DNA of 64,000 nt from Microcebus murinus. Lineage: Eukaryota > Chordata > Mammalia > Primates > Cheirogaleidae. The stretch lies in assembly GCF_040939455.1 (NCBI RefSeq), contig NC_134108.1, positions 16,521,501 to 16,585,500 on the forward strand, written 5' to 3'. A program made the position numbers and the translations under genes. The notes beneath the pieces are model-generated. The model was not told the origin of the DNA and did no database searches. It was given only the letters and a program-made list of their open reading frames with translations. This document shows positions 12,011 to 23,190 of the stretch, in pieces (within the stretch, counting starts at the first letter, position 1; each line of letters opens with the position of its first letter).

Positions 12011-13394
12011 TAGGTCACGTGTTGCTCCTGACTGTGTGGAGTCCCACAGCCGTGAAAAGTCATCGGTATTGCAGGGAGCGGCAGTATAGGATGGGTCCAA
12101 GAACCTGCACTCGGTGATTTCAAAGGATGTTGGTTTTACACGCCCATCCTTGAAGGAACATTGAGTGTTGCTGGAATTGATTTTTTTCAGGCCAAAAATT
12201 AAATTTTAAAGCTGGAGATTCTCTTTTCAGTTGGAAACAAACATCCACCAATCATATTAACACAAACCATCTTTGTCAGCAAGCTGAGGTCCGGTTAAAT
12301 CAAAACTACTTAGTTTTTACTGATGGCCAACAACAACTTTTTTCCCACCTCCATTTTATATCCTTCATCCATGATCTTACTCAGTGTACATTTTTTTTTT
12401 GCATTTTTATGTTTCTCATTGTTTATCTAATTATAAACCACATCATAAATGATAATTATTGAGATCTAGTGTATTTGACTCTTCCTGTATATTTATTTAT
12501 TTTATCCTTTTCCAAGAAGAGAGATAGACTTGGGGATTTTCTTCTCAGGGAAGCTTATGTTTCAAAATCAAGTGGAAATTGCCTGAGGACAATCTTTCTT
12601 TCTGGCTCTTATTTGTGAAAACAAAATAATGGAAAGATTTTGACAAAGGAAGGAGGGGCAGGTACCAGGTTTAGATCAAGGGAGAAGGTAAGTGGCAAGA
12701 GTGAATGATTAATCGAGACAAGAAGGGAACAGTAGTTAGATTTTTATTTTTAGTGACTGAGGGAGGGTATAGAACCTCAGACGAACAGGAGAGAAGAGCT
12801 ACCTCTGGCAGCTGGTCCCAGAGCACAGAGTCCCTTGCCCAAGGGTGGCACCAAAACTGTGGAGTAGCTTTCAAAACCTTTGATGCCTTGGACAATTGCA
12901 GTATCAAAGGTGGCCAGGATAAGGCCCAGAACAGTGGAGCTTCCCAAGTGATCTGCTTTTTATAAAACCACAGAAGCTCTCAAAGGACGCAGCTGGCAGT
13001 GGGGAAAGGTAGTAGCAAATAGAGAATCAAGTCCCAATAATGATTGCTATTAAGTGTCCTAGTAAAGTTAGATTTGATTTGATTTTTCAAAAAATAAATT
13101 CAATGATAATATTTCATATTCATTTCAACACTCGGCATAGAAGGATACACATCATCATACAAAAAAGAAATTCATCAGGAATTGCACAAATAATTGAAGT
13201 TCATAAAAACAGTTTAAATTCAGCTCTTTGAATGAAGAGTTGTAAACAACTATTGGAACTGACAAATCCAAGTGTTACTTCCTATTGTTCTATCCTCCTT
13301 CTAAGGGATGTTCTAGTGAGCCATGCGTTTAGAAAGAAGGGAATCCAGGATAGTCCAAGAGGTGCTAGATTCTCTGGTTAGAGCTAGAGCCCAC
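12011..13394. other. Unassigned AT-rich non-coding sequence
   Basis: No gene and no confident repeat. Short low-complexity runs occur at 12390-12400 and 12488-12505. Open frames at 12671-12965 on opposite strands overlap and show nothing recognisable. Confidence 0.45.
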
Positions 13395-13745
13395 TCTACT
13401 AAGTGAAGTATCACAAGGATGGAAAAACAAGCGCCACATGTACTCACCATCATATTGGTACTAACTGATCAACACTTAAGTGCACATATAGTAATAATAT
13501 TCATCATGCATCGGATGTCAGGCAGGTGGGAGTGGGTGGGGGGGGGATGGGTATATACACACCTAATGGGTGCGGTGCCCACCGTCTGGGGGATGGACAC
13601 ACTTGAAGCTCTGACTCGGGTGGGGCAAAGGCGATATATGTAACCTAAACATTTGTAGCCCGTAATATGCTGAAATAAAAAAATATAAAAAAGAAATAAA
13701 TTTAAAAAAGAAATTTTTGCTAAACTCAAAAACAACAACAAAACA
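13395..13745 (+). mobile_element. 5'-truncated lemur-type L1: last ORF2 codons and 3' UTR
   Basis: Begins near 'gtgaagtatcacaaggatgg', the extreme ORF2 C-terminus of L1. It continues through 'gtactaactgatcaacactt', a G-rich 3' UTR, 'cctaatgggtgcggtgccc', 'gggggatggacacacttga' and 'taacctaaacatttgtag', and ends at 'aatatgctgaaataaaa' plus an impure A-rich tail. This 3' UTR differs from that of human L1 and fits a strepsirrhine lineage. Only about 280 bp of body remain. No clear TSD was found. Confidence 0.88.
13528..13551 (+). other. G-quadruplex motif in L1 3' UTR
   Basis: At least four G-runs of three or more separated by loops of one to three bases, including a run of nine G, on the L1 sense strand. 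This matches the canonical quadruplex pattern. Confidence 0.8.
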
Positions 13746-15674
13746 ATAAAAACAAAAAAACAACAACAGAAGGGATTCCAAAGGTAAAACAGATTGGCAA
13801 CAGAACAAGAAAATTGGCATGTTGGCAAATGAACACTTAAATCATTGAGAGGAGGTGATACCCTAAGATGCTTTAATGCTAGTATTACTGATAGTCTAGC
13901 GGGGATGAGTAACGATTTTGCTATAGTTCTACCTCTTAATGGGCTTGTCTTCCTTCTGTTTGTTTGTTTCAAATCTTTGAATTAAGGATCCCTTTTAAAT
14001 GATGTTAGTTTAAGTACCATTGCCACAAGGCTGCCTAATATAACTTTTCTTTGACATGGAATAAAGAGTTTCTGACTGCGTGGAGAATGGAACTTTGGCT
14101 TTTTGGAATAGATGTAAAGGTGGCATGACTTGTCATCAAGAAACTCACAGAGTTCATGTTCAGTAGAAACAAAGATTATATTTTTGGTTATAACCTTTTA
14201 GGAAAGGCGTTGTTGACATATTAGTCACATTTTACAGCAGCCAAGAGGAAAAAAATTGACTGAGAAGAAAGTTACTCATGTTCATGTGAAAGACTTCCAC
14301 TTTCACGTTAGTAAGTTGAATACGTGCATATAATTTTTACTCTTTTTAGGAAATATTTTCTCAGTTTCAGTGGGATTTCCCCAAGCAAAAAATTATCATA
14401 ATTGAGGATTCAATTTTAGCTTTGGTCATTTTCCTTACCCTTCCTCATCAACTAAGATCATTATAGAGTTTATACAGAAAACAAAATTATAAAATCTACA
14501 AGGAGGTTCAGTTTTTGAGGGAGAGGTAGAGTTCTTGGTGGCTGAATGTGTTTATACTAAATCATTTTTGAGAGATATTTTATAAAATACTTACTCGTTA
14601 TTAAGTCATTTGCAAGAAAATAGCATGACATGTCAATAAATAAATAAAATAACTGATTTATGTCAGGGGACCACTTTACCCACATTTTCAGTAATATAGT
14701 ATGTAGAACTTAGGCATATTTCTGGGACAAAGACAAAGAGGAGGTTTTTGCAAGCATTTGCTGAATCAATACTTCTCTCTGTATGGCAGTGTGTGCTATT
14801 TAGTTTTAGAAGAATTTTCTACGGAAAGGATCTTTCTCACTGAGGAGCTAACTTCAACCAGGGTTATTCTGGAGAACTGAGTCCTCACTGATCTAGGACT
14901 CTATTTCTGCAGGGCTGCAAGAGGCATTCATCAAAGCCGGTCCTGAGGAGACAAACCTTGGATGTGAAGCAAGGTGTAAAGAGTTTCAGTTCATTGCTTT
15001 TGTGTTTCTGTTGTCCTCTAAATGAAGTTGAGATGAGCATGCATCTAGCCTTCCTAACCCCACTTAGCCTTTGCTCTGTCAGCATAAAGTGCAGAAAGTC
15101 CTCATTATCCAAGAATAATCAGCACCAGGAAAGATCTACTTAACAGTGAATCTGCACAAAAAGGGAACCAATACTTAATGGTAAATAGAAAATGAAAAAG
15201 AAAGTTTGATTAGGATCTTATCATGAAAAGTGAAACTAGACTTATAAAAATTAGTTTTATATTGCATTTAAAATTTTTAGGCTATAATTGCATCTATTGC
15301 GATAATTCCTAGGATAAAAGAGGAATTAAGTACTGATTGCTTTTTGGGGGTTATAATTTTTCCCACAAAGTTATCTGATAGTGCAGTTTGACATTCTTCA
15401 CATTTGACTTCCACTGCAAACTAGAAAGAGGGTCATTTTTCTTGGTAAGTATATTCCAGGATTTTCTCATATTTTACAAGGTCTTTTCTTAATCCTTTTT
15501 TATTAAAATCATTCTTTTCCATGTATCATCATCCTTGTAAATTTCTTTTCTTCAGTTGTCAACTGTCTAACTCTGCCAGATTTTTATTTGCCAGTGGCTT
15601 TGTGACTGGAATAGTTCTTTAGTATTCTTTCAACGACTTTATGAAATCTTACATAGAAGCATAGAAGACAAGAT
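13746..15674. other. Unassigned non-coding sequence
   Basis: AT-rich stretch with no gene or confident repeat family. Opposite-strand open frames at 14885-15143 overlap and are not recognised. It ends at the TSD of the Alu at 15834-16041. Confidence 0.45.
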
Positions 15675-15690
15675 TTGCAATTTTCCTTTT
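15675..15690. repeat. Left TSD of the 15834-16041 Alu
   Basis: A 16-bp exact direct repeat matched at 16042-16057. It encloses both the microsatellite and the Alu. Confidence 0.93.
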
Positions 15691-15800
15691 CTTTCCTTCC
15701 TTCCTTCCTTCCTTCCTTCCTTCCTTCCTTCCTTCCTTCCTTCCTTCCTTCCTTCCTTCCTTCCTTCCTCCCTCCCTCCCTCCCTCCCTCCCTCCCTCCC

Positions 15801-15832
<32 letters not shown>

Positions 15833-15833
15833 T
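15691..15833. repeat. Compound tetranucleotide array (TTCC)n(TCCC)n(TTTC)n
   Basis: About 19 TTCC units, then about eight TCCC, then about eight TTTC. It lies between the left TSD (15675-15690) and the Alu body, exactly where the antisense Alu poly-T should be, so it grew from the Alu tail. The repetitive open frames across it on both strands are artefacts of the four-base unit. Confidence 0.95.
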
Positions 15834-16041
15834 GGTCTCAAACGATTGTCCTGCCTCAGCCTCCTGAGTAGCTGGGACTACAGGCACACACCACCATGCC
15901 TAGGTAAGTTTTTCTCCTATTTTTTGTAGAGACAGGTCTCGCTCTCATTCAGGCTGATCTTGAACTCCTGGTCTCAAGCGATCCTCCTGCCTCAGCCTCT
16001 CAAAGTGCTAGGATTACAGGTGTAAGCCACCACACCTAGTA
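15834..16041 (-). mobile_element. Alu, antisense, right arm shortened
   Basis: Antisense Alu landmarks: 'cctgcctcagcctcctgagt', 'agctgggactacaggcac', a T-rich linker, 'gtagagacaggtctcgctc', 'cctgcctcagcctctcaaag' and 'gtgctaggattacaggtgta'. The terminal part of the right arm (the usual 'ctgtcgcccaggctggagtgc' region) is missing. A perfect 16-bp TSD (TTGCAATTTTCCTTTT) flanks the whole unit at 15675-15690 and 16042-16057. Old AluJ-like grade. Confidence 0.93.
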
Positions 16042-16057
16042 TTGCAATTTTCCTTTT
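16042..16057. repeat. Right TSD of the 15834-16041 Alu
   Basis: Exact partner of 15675-15690. Confidence 0.93.
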
Positions 16058-16694
16058 GAGTTAATTTACGGTACTATAGAATGTTTATAACATAAAACCA
16101 TCATCAATATTCAGATAACCAACGATTCTGAAGCATGGCTGGAGACTATTGATTGTTAGACTCTTTCAGCTTATGACATCTTTTATAATCTTGTAACATC
16201 AGGTGCTCAATAATGAATTTTTAGATAATGCAACCACCTCTACATAGTCTAGAAGTTGAGAGGAGTATAGGTAGATGGGAAACGACCTGTAGCTAGTTTT
16301 TAATAGTTTAATAAAAAAAAAAAAAAACCTTTATCCTCTATTAAAAAGTAACTGAAAAATCCGAATCTTTCTTGTTCTTTTTTGAATTATCAAAGAACTC
16401 AATTCAACAGGGTGGAAAGGAAACTCCTTTCTGTATTGTCACGGAAAGAGGAAGCCTGGCAATGACAAAACACACAGGGACATTCTGTGAAAGACATTGC
16501 CAGTTATATTTTATTTAGCGGTCTCTACTGATATTCCCCAACCTGGCTATTTTACTTGAAGTAGCATTGCTCAATAAATTTTAAGACCACTGAAATAAAC
16601 AGCCTCTGAGTTAAACTGTATAAATGTAAAAGTGTTTAGGAATTCATGGACATCAACATTTCTCTTTAACATGTACCTATAGAGAGAAAAGACA
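16058..16694. other. Unassigned non-coding sequence
   Basis: AT-rich, with an A-run at about 16313-16326. No gene or repeat family recognised. Confidence 0.45.
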
Positions 16695-16860
16695 GCTTCT
16701 GGCTGGGCAAAGTCTCACTGTCTCTCACTTTTTCTCAATAAACAAATAGGAATAATACTAGTGCCTATTAAACATGGTTGTTATGAAAATTAAATGAATT
16801 AATATTTGTGGAACAATTAGACTAGCAATGACACATAGTAAGTGCACAAATAATTATTTT
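16695..16860 (+). mobile_element. MIR SINE, 3' part
   Basis: Sense MIR tail: 'ataatactagtgcctatt', 'atggttgttatgaaaatta', 'aatgaattaatatttgtgg', 'gacacatagtaagtgcac'. The 5' tRNA-like part is eroded. Confidence 0.75.
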
Positions 16861-17022
16861 TTAAAATAAATTCACAGGTATACAAATAGGACATGCCATT
16901 ATCTATTAAAGAAACCGCAGCATCAAGAACAAGAACAATGGAAGGGATTTCTCAGAGAGCTTCTAGCAGTTTCATATTAACCTGGTAATTTTACCAAATT
17001 AAACAAAGTAAGCAAGAGGTAT

Positions 17023-17031
17023 TCAAATTTC
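17023..17031. repeat. Left TSD of the fossil Alu monomer
   Basis: 9-bp exact match to 17210-17218, next to the T-run. Confidence 0.75.
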
Positions 17032-17209
17032 ATTTTTTTTTTAATTTAGCGATAGATAGGGTCTCGATATGTTGCCCAGGCTGGAGTGCAATGGCTATTC
17101 ACAGGCCTGACCACAGTGCCCTACAGCCTCAAACTCCTGGGCTCAAGCAACCCTCCTGCCTCAGCCTCCTGAGTAGCTGGACCTACAGGCTCACACCACT
17201 GCATCCAGC
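17032..17209 (-). mobile_element. Fossil Alu monomer (FAM-like, 7SL-derived), antisense
   Basis: Read on the minus strand it begins like 7SL RNA ('gcctgtaggtccagctactc', 'aggaggctgaggcaggagg'), skips the central S domain, and rejoins at 'ggcctgtgaatagccattgc' and 'actccagcctgggcaacata'. The 'cctgtgaatagcca' segment belongs to 7SL and the earliest monomers and is lost from modern left arms. A 9-bp TSD (TCAAATTTC) lies at 17023-17031 and 17210-17218. It predates dimeric Alus. Confidence 0.85.
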
Positions 17210-17218
17210 TCAAATTTC
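17210..17218. repeat. Right TSD of the fossil Alu monomer
   Basis: Exact partner of 17023-17031, directly after the monomer's 5' end. Confidence 0.75.
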
Positions 17219-18023
17219 CTTTTAAAAATTCACAGATCATTGTATGTGTTTGTAGTATAACTACTAAGGAGTTTTATAACCTATTATGAGAGTGGGCTCA
17301 CTTACTTGGGACACAGGACAAATTCAAGGCTCTGGGCTTCTCATGGTCACTGAAGATCTATCATCCACCCTGGGAATTTCAATTGCATTGGTGACACCTA
17401 CATCAGTTCCTCCCATGTGTGCTCTAACCACCGAGTCGCTGTTGGTCTGCCAGGGAGGTGTTGGCAGGACCCCTTTACCCTGTTCATCCCCTGCTGTTGG
17501 CACCCAGGTTGGTCACTCCATGAAGTCCAATCACAGCCTCGGACAGACCCACTGGATGCCAGTTTTCATGGGCAGAGGAAGAACGATCATGCTGTGTCGT
17601 GAGGAATGATGTGAATTTTACTAGCGACCTGCAGAGTCAAGATCTATGTTGTTTCGATCTGAAAAGCCACTGCATTGTTAGTAATAGCGGTATTGCTCCT
17701 GTCTTCTCATGGGGGAAGATAGGAAATTAGCCTGGAATGGAGCATTTGATGATAAAGTACGGAAAGATGGTTCCTGGATCTGCACAGGAAAAGATGATAC
17801 CTGGACACTACGGAAGAATCTTCCTCTGATTGGACTGATTGGACGATAAACAAACATGTAGGCATTTCCTCTTAACCCATTATTCTAAATCTTCGGTGAT
17901 AAATCACTATTTCTTACACAGGCCTATGACTTTTGTGACACATTTTTAATAAAATTGTTTGCATACATAGGAGACCCACAAAAATATTAACCCAGGGCTT
18001 GCACACTTTGAGGACTGCCCTGG
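17219..18023. other. Unassigned non-coding sequence
   Basis: Contains a 107-codon plus-strand frame (17286-17609) that resembles no family I know and has no supporting splice or promoter context. No clear repeat. Confidence 0.4.
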
Positions 18024-18215
18024 TTAAGAGCACTGCCTTTGTTTGAATCCCAGCTGTGTGCTCTTGAGCAAGTCACTTAATCTCTGTTCTTTAGTTTCCT
18101 TATGTGCCAAATGGGGATAATACATCATTGGTTGTTGTAAAGATTAAATCAATTGATCTATATAAAGTCAGTGCCTTGTCCATGATATGAAAACTCAATA
18201 AATACTAGTATTTGT
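18024..18215 (+). mobile_element. MIR SINE
   Basis: Sense MIR, well preserved: 'gttaagagcactgccttt', 'tttgaatcccagctgtgtg', 'gagcaagtcacttaatctct', 'ccaaatggggataatac', 'ttgttgtaaagattaaatc' and a terminal 'ctcaataaatactagta'. Confidence 0.92.
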
Positions 18216-18529
18216 TATCATCTATGATTATTTCCTTAAGATAAATGTCTAAAGGCAGAACTGCACTTCAAAGACTGAATATTCATGAGGCCTTTGATGG
18301 TGTTGTGAAACAGCTTCCTGAAAGTTTGGTCATAACATCTTTAAAGCACATAATCTCCTCACATCCTCAAGTGGCCTATTTAGATTAGCCAAAGGAAGAT
18401 GGAAGAATGGAAAAGAAAAAATAAATAAACTTAGGAAAAGAGAAATAAGGGAAAGAATCAAAGTTGAGCCTGGAAAAAAAAGGTATTGGAAGGAGAGGGA
18501 GATAAACAAAGAAAATATGAATGAATACA

Positions 18530-18563
18530 CACACACACATATACATACATATATATATATACT
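18530..18563. repeat. Mixed (CA)n/(TA)n microsatellite
   Basis: Runs of CA followed by CATA and TA units. A short simple repeat. Confidence 0.85.
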
Positions 18564-18703
18564 TAGTATTTTAAATATTTTATGATTACTAGTTTGCGTG
18601 TACCGGTATGCAGTTGACTGGAGCCTGGAACTTAAAGATGGGTTTGTCTGCATTCTTACCATAAAACAACAACAACCAAAAGCAAATAAACAAACAACCC
18701 ACA

Positions 18704-18732
18704 CTACACACACACATACACACACACACACA
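18704..18732. repeat. (CA)n microsatellite
   Basis: Interrupted CA run within an A/C-rich segment. The minus-strand 165-codon frame at 18330-18827 runs through both CA tracts and is a simple-repeat artefact. Confidence 0.88.
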
Positions 18733-21700
18733 CTAAGGAGCATAAGCAAACTCAGAAGTGATTGATATGTTTTTACCTTGCTTCTGGTGATGGACAGGTA
18801 TACATTAACAGTACAGGGCTTTTGCATATCAATTATACCTTGATAAAGCTATCAAAAAATATGGGTCTGTCTATGTTGTCCTTCCAGCTCTCACAACCTC
18901 CCCTTTGAGAGTCAGAGATATCCCAAGCAGATTTCACAGTATCTTTTAAAACCTGAGATCTCATCCTGTCTCTCTAATAATTAAGAAGGTAAAGTATTTT
19001 AGCTAAGTAACCCCAATATTAAAACATGACTCTGATAAGTTAAATGCTGCATCCTCAAGCTCTAAGTAAAATGTTAGGAAAAATTTTATTAATAAGATTT
19101 ATTTTTTATAACATATCCAAGTTATAGCATATTTTTGAGACCACAAAGTTACCATTTTTATTTGCAAAGGAGCTCCAGGCTCCCCTGAAATGAAGGAGCT
19201 ACAGCAGGGGTCTTAGCTGCAGCGAGAATCATAGATAAATATAACTAAATTTATGGGGCTTTAAATTACTTTCCGTAAAAGTAATGAGACATTTTTATTT
19301 ATATATCATTGGGTAATGCTTAAGCTTAATGCAATTAGTGCCAAGGGACAGCTGGACTTTTATACATTATTTTTATTTCTGGAAGATAAACCAAACGAGC
19401 AAACCACAATTCCTTTTAACATTGCAGATCCTATTCTTAGTCTATTCCAAGCACACGTACCCCAGTCCCACCTAAAATGCACTATGGGATGAGTTCAGAG
19501 TATGCTATGCAAATAGGATACCCTCAGAACAGAAATGAGTTTCCACCCTTAGAAAATATCTTGGGCTGCGATGAATATAAACCTCCTGCCCCACCTCTGC
19601 CCAACCTGCACCCTTACGGTTGAACAAAACACTTTAAGTCACATAAACGGGCCCCTATACCACCAGGCTCTGCTGATGAATGTGTTTTGAGATGGCAAAC
19701 ATAATTTAATCCTTGACAATTTTTCTCCCTGTCCCCCATCACCACTTTTTCTGGGCCAGTACAGATTTCAATTTGTACAGCTTTGATGTAATTCTTGTTT
19801 TAGTGAAAAGAGTGTCCACCTACTAATGTGGGTCTCCAGCCACGGCTGAGGATTCCCCATGTGAGTTTCGCACGTGCCTAGAACCATGTCTGGTCAGCTT
19901 TCAGATCACCTCCCATCCATCCACACTGGGTCAGTAAAAAGAAGGTCTACTGGCACCCACATTTTTAATTCAATTCTTAGTATTTCCTGTCTCCTCTTTT
20001 TATCTCTCCATCCTATCTAAACCTCTGGCAGTTTGGACCCAGAGGTCCAGACTGAGAGTGTGATTAGTGAGCCTCCCTCTCCCAGCCCCAGAGTCGGGAA
20101 CACACTGCTCTACTGGCACCGGACCTGCCTCTTCAGGGTATCACCCTCATGCTGCCTTGGGTGTGCCCCACCTCTGCAGAGCCACCACCTGCTCCAGACC
20201 TGGCTGTCTTCCTCTGGGCAGAGCTGCCGCGTGCACGGATATCTGCCCCGGACCAAGGCTGCAGTTGCTGCCAATGGCACATGGGAAGCTTCAAGCCACC
20301 AACACTATCTAGTAGCCAATGTCTCCTACCCTATTTCTCTCATGTCACACCCTTTTAGGGATGTATAATATCTAAGCAAGGCTAATATAGCCCAATCTGA
20401 GTCAAAAAAAATCCTCTTGTTATGACGTATAGCCTTTTCTCTTCCTAGCACCCAGCTGTAGATTCTTGGGTGCTGATGATAGATCTGGGAGACCAGCGCA
20501 ACACTGTGCTCCAAATTACTCCCCGATGAACAATGAAGGCTTTGGGGCAGTATCAAGCCTACTGTGTCTGGCTGCCTCTTCCCTTAGGGTAAATTACCTC
20601 CTAGCAAGCTCTTTAGTCTCTGCAAATAGACTTTCGTGATCTCAACCTACCAGTTCACCAGACGCGACCAGAGTGTCTGAATTCCAGGAGTGGCCATAGT
20701 TCAGACTTAGGTAAGACCCCTCTTTCTTTGAAAACAACAGAGTTCATTTGAGACTCAGAGGGGGATGGCAAGTTTCTGGACAGTTGCTGATGAGGAGCAT
20801 CTCATGGTGTTTGGAGGGAATGAAGGAGCCTTAGCTAACTCCTAAACTTAAAAACAACTAAACTAACTCCAAGTAGACTAAACGTCCCCTGTTGCTCTCA
20901 TCTATGTGAGCATGGGTTGGTGATTTTAGAGTATATCTGAATGGCTCTTTACCCGACATATATGTTGCTAAATGTCATACTAAAGTTATAGGTTAGCTTT
21001 GACATAACTGCAAATTTATTTTCTGAGCTATTCTAGAAAGCTTAATTATGGAGCCCTAAAGGAAGTTCCAACATCTCTGTGCAACTTATAAAAATCTACT
21101 TGTAATTCAAATTCTGAGAAATAATGTGTACTTACGCCATACACACAGATACACAGCACATATGTGCATATTAGAAAATATAGAGCATATTCTGCAGCAA
21201 GATGTGGGATGCTGACTAATCATGCTCTTGCTCCTCTCTGGGCTCTAACCAATTTGATATGCAGACAGGAGGCAGATGGGAGGCCACAGGGTGCTGCACA
21301 GTTCGGAGGGAGAGTGCGGCTTCCTACTCCTCTTCCAGATGAGTTTGGCTTTGCTTCGCAGCCATAGGCAGTGCAGCTGGACAGCCTCGGTCTGGAGATT
21401 CCTCTTCTGCTGAGCTCACTGCAAGGGACGGTGAAATGCAAGGAGGTAGAGACGTGGGCCTGCTCTCTGATGCTGGGTTTCACTTCTGGGTTGGCTCAGC
21501 TCACACTGTCCCATCTCTCTGGTCAAGAAGGTCACTCCTTTTTCCAAAGAGAGGAGCTGGTGAAGGGGTGGGAAGAATTAAGAAACTTCCTCTTTGAGTC
21601 TGTCCTAGAGATGGTGAACATGTTGGTGGAGGGGATGAAGCTCTTATTTCAGGCATTAGCATGAGTTCAAGGAAAGAAAAGTACCTTCCTTTAGGGCAGG

Positions 21701-22049
21701 TAATTGAAGGTGAGAGGCAAACTTAGTTTTTGATATTTTATGTTTGATATTGGAGAGTTAGTGTAGGTTGTAGAAAGGTCATCTTTAAAACAATCATGGT
21801 ATAATAAAATTATATTTTAAATTTTCACTTTTACATTTAGACTGAACCATTCTATTTTAAATTTTGAGTTTTTTTGTAACTTAAAATTCTGTCCAGTTTG
21901 TTATGATCACATGCACACATGCACACACAATCCCACACACCAACAGGCAAAGTAATGGAAGGAAACACATGAAAGCATCTCTGGGTGATGAAATTAAATG
22001 TGGCACTGTTTTTATCCTTTGTTTATCTATTTTTTCCCTAAGCTTTCCC
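18733..22049. other. Long unassigned non-coding stretch
   Basis: About 3.3 kb with no gene or repeat I can name confidently. 19250-19390 is AT-rich with several ATTA-type words and looks compositionally like conserved non-coding DNA, but this cannot be judged from one species. Frames at 20033-20368 and 21164-21664 lie in GC-richer patches and are not recognised. Confidence 0.45.
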
Positions 22050-22064
22050 AAATGTTACTTTTCT
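22050..22064. repeat. Left TSD of the 22065-22404 L1
   Basis: 15-bp exact match to 22405-22419. Confidence 0.92.
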
Positions 22065-22404
22065 TTTTTTAATTTTTAATTATTATGCATACATAGTAGT
22101 TGTATATCTTTGTAGGGGCATACAATGTGAATTAATCAAATCAGGATAATTGGATTATCTGAGACATTTAACATTTCTTTGTGTTAGGAACATTCTAATT
22201 CCACTCTTTTAGTTATTTTAAAGTATACCCTAACTCATTGTTGATGATAGGCACTCTGTTGTGCTATCAAATATTGTCCATTCTACCTAACTCTATAACT
22301 ATATTTTTATACCCATCAACCATCCCACTTTATGCCCCACTCGCACTACACTCCCCAGCCTCATTCTACTCCCTGTCTCTATTAGGTCAATGGTTTTTAA
22401 TCCA
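22065..22404 (-). mobile_element. 5'-truncated L1 3' UTR, antisense
   Basis: A T-rich start, then antisense L1 3' UTR words ('gcatacaatgtgaattaatc', 'aggataattggattatctg', 'ctctataactatatttttat', 'ccccagcctcattctactcc'). A perfect 15-bp TSD (AAATGTTACTTTTCT) lies at 22050-22064 and 22405-22419. Only 340 bp were inserted and no ORF2 remains. Confidence 0.92.
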
Positions 22405-22419
22405 AAATGTTACTTTTCT
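22405..22419. repeat. Right TSD of the 22065-22404 L1
   Basis: Exact partner of 22050-22064. Confidence 0.92.
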
Positions 22420-22848
22420 AGTAGAACCAAGAAAAAAAAAAGCCTGTGTGTGTTTATAGAAACTGTAGTCTGGAGCTTCTGAGAATGATCTGACCTAATA
22501 CTTGAACGCAGGAAAAAACAAAGTCAAACTATTGCTATCCTGGGGAAACATTGGAGGCAGATAAAGGGCTGGGAAGGGTGGGAAGGTTAAAGCCAGCAAG
22601 ATTAAGCAAGAATAGCCCTTGATTTCTAGAGAATGAGGGCCTAGCACTGGTCACATGTCCCCATAAGACATGTGGAAGTACATTGAAAGGCTGCAAAGAA
22701 AATTAAATCAAGTAAGTGATGACAGCTAAACTCATTCTTGATCATTGGCATTCTGGGATGTTTACAAGTTGGGCTTTTATAGACAGTGGATTTTCCCCAA
22801 ATATTTTTGCATGGCAACAGTTTATTTAATCCTTTATTTATCCTTGTT
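22420..22848. other. Unassigned non-coding sequence between two L1 tails
   Basis: No repeat or gene recognised. An A-run at 22431-22441 precedes the 22861-23178 L1 by 400 bp. Confidence 0.45.
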
Positions 22849-22860
22849 AAAGATAAATTT
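22849..22860. repeat. Left TSD of the 22861-23178 L1
   Basis: 12-bp exact match to 23179-23190. Confidence 0.88.
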
Positions 22861-23178
22861 TTAATTTAAAAAATTAGAAGGGGTGCTGAGGAGACGGTGC
22901 TCAAAGGATACAAAGTTTTCCTTAGACAGGAAGAAGAAGTTCAAGAGATCTATTGTATAACATGTTGACTATAGTTAATAACAATGCACTGTATACTCAA
23001 AACTTGCTAGGAGAGTAGATTGTAAATGCTCTCACCATCAAAAAATGATAAGTATGTGAGGTAATCAATATGTTAAATAGCTCGATTTAGCCATTCCATG
23101 ATGTATACATATATCAAAACATCATGTTGTATACCACAAATGTATATAATTTTTTTGTCAATTTAAATAAATTTTTAA
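22861..23178 (+). mobile_element. 5'-truncated L1 3' UTR, sense
   Basis: L1 3' UTR words in sense: 'caagagatctattgtataac', 'gttgactatagttaataac', 'gtaaatgctctcaccat', 'ggtaatcaatatgttaaat', 'catcatgttgtataccac'. It ends in an A-rich tail. A 12-bp TSD (AAAGATAAATTT) lies at 22849-22860 and 23179-23190. It faces the opposite way from the L1 tail 450 bp upstream. Confidence 0.92.
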
Positions 23179-23190
23179 AAAGATAAATTT
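23179..23190. repeat. Right TSD of the 22861-23178 L1
   Basis: Exact partner of 22849-22860. Confidence 0.88.

Noticed and set aside
15691..15833. CRISPR-like or tandem-array element
   Set aside because: A simple four-base microsatellite with no spacers, in a mammalian context.
15584..15929. Open frames on both strands rich in Lys/Glu/Gly or Ser/Phe/Leu/Pro
   Set aside because: Translations of the TTCC/TCCC/TTTC array. A four-base unit reads in all frames without stops.
18330..18827. 165-codon minus-strand frame with Cys-Val runs
   Set aside because: The long runs are translations of CA/TG microsatellites. No conserved domain is visible.
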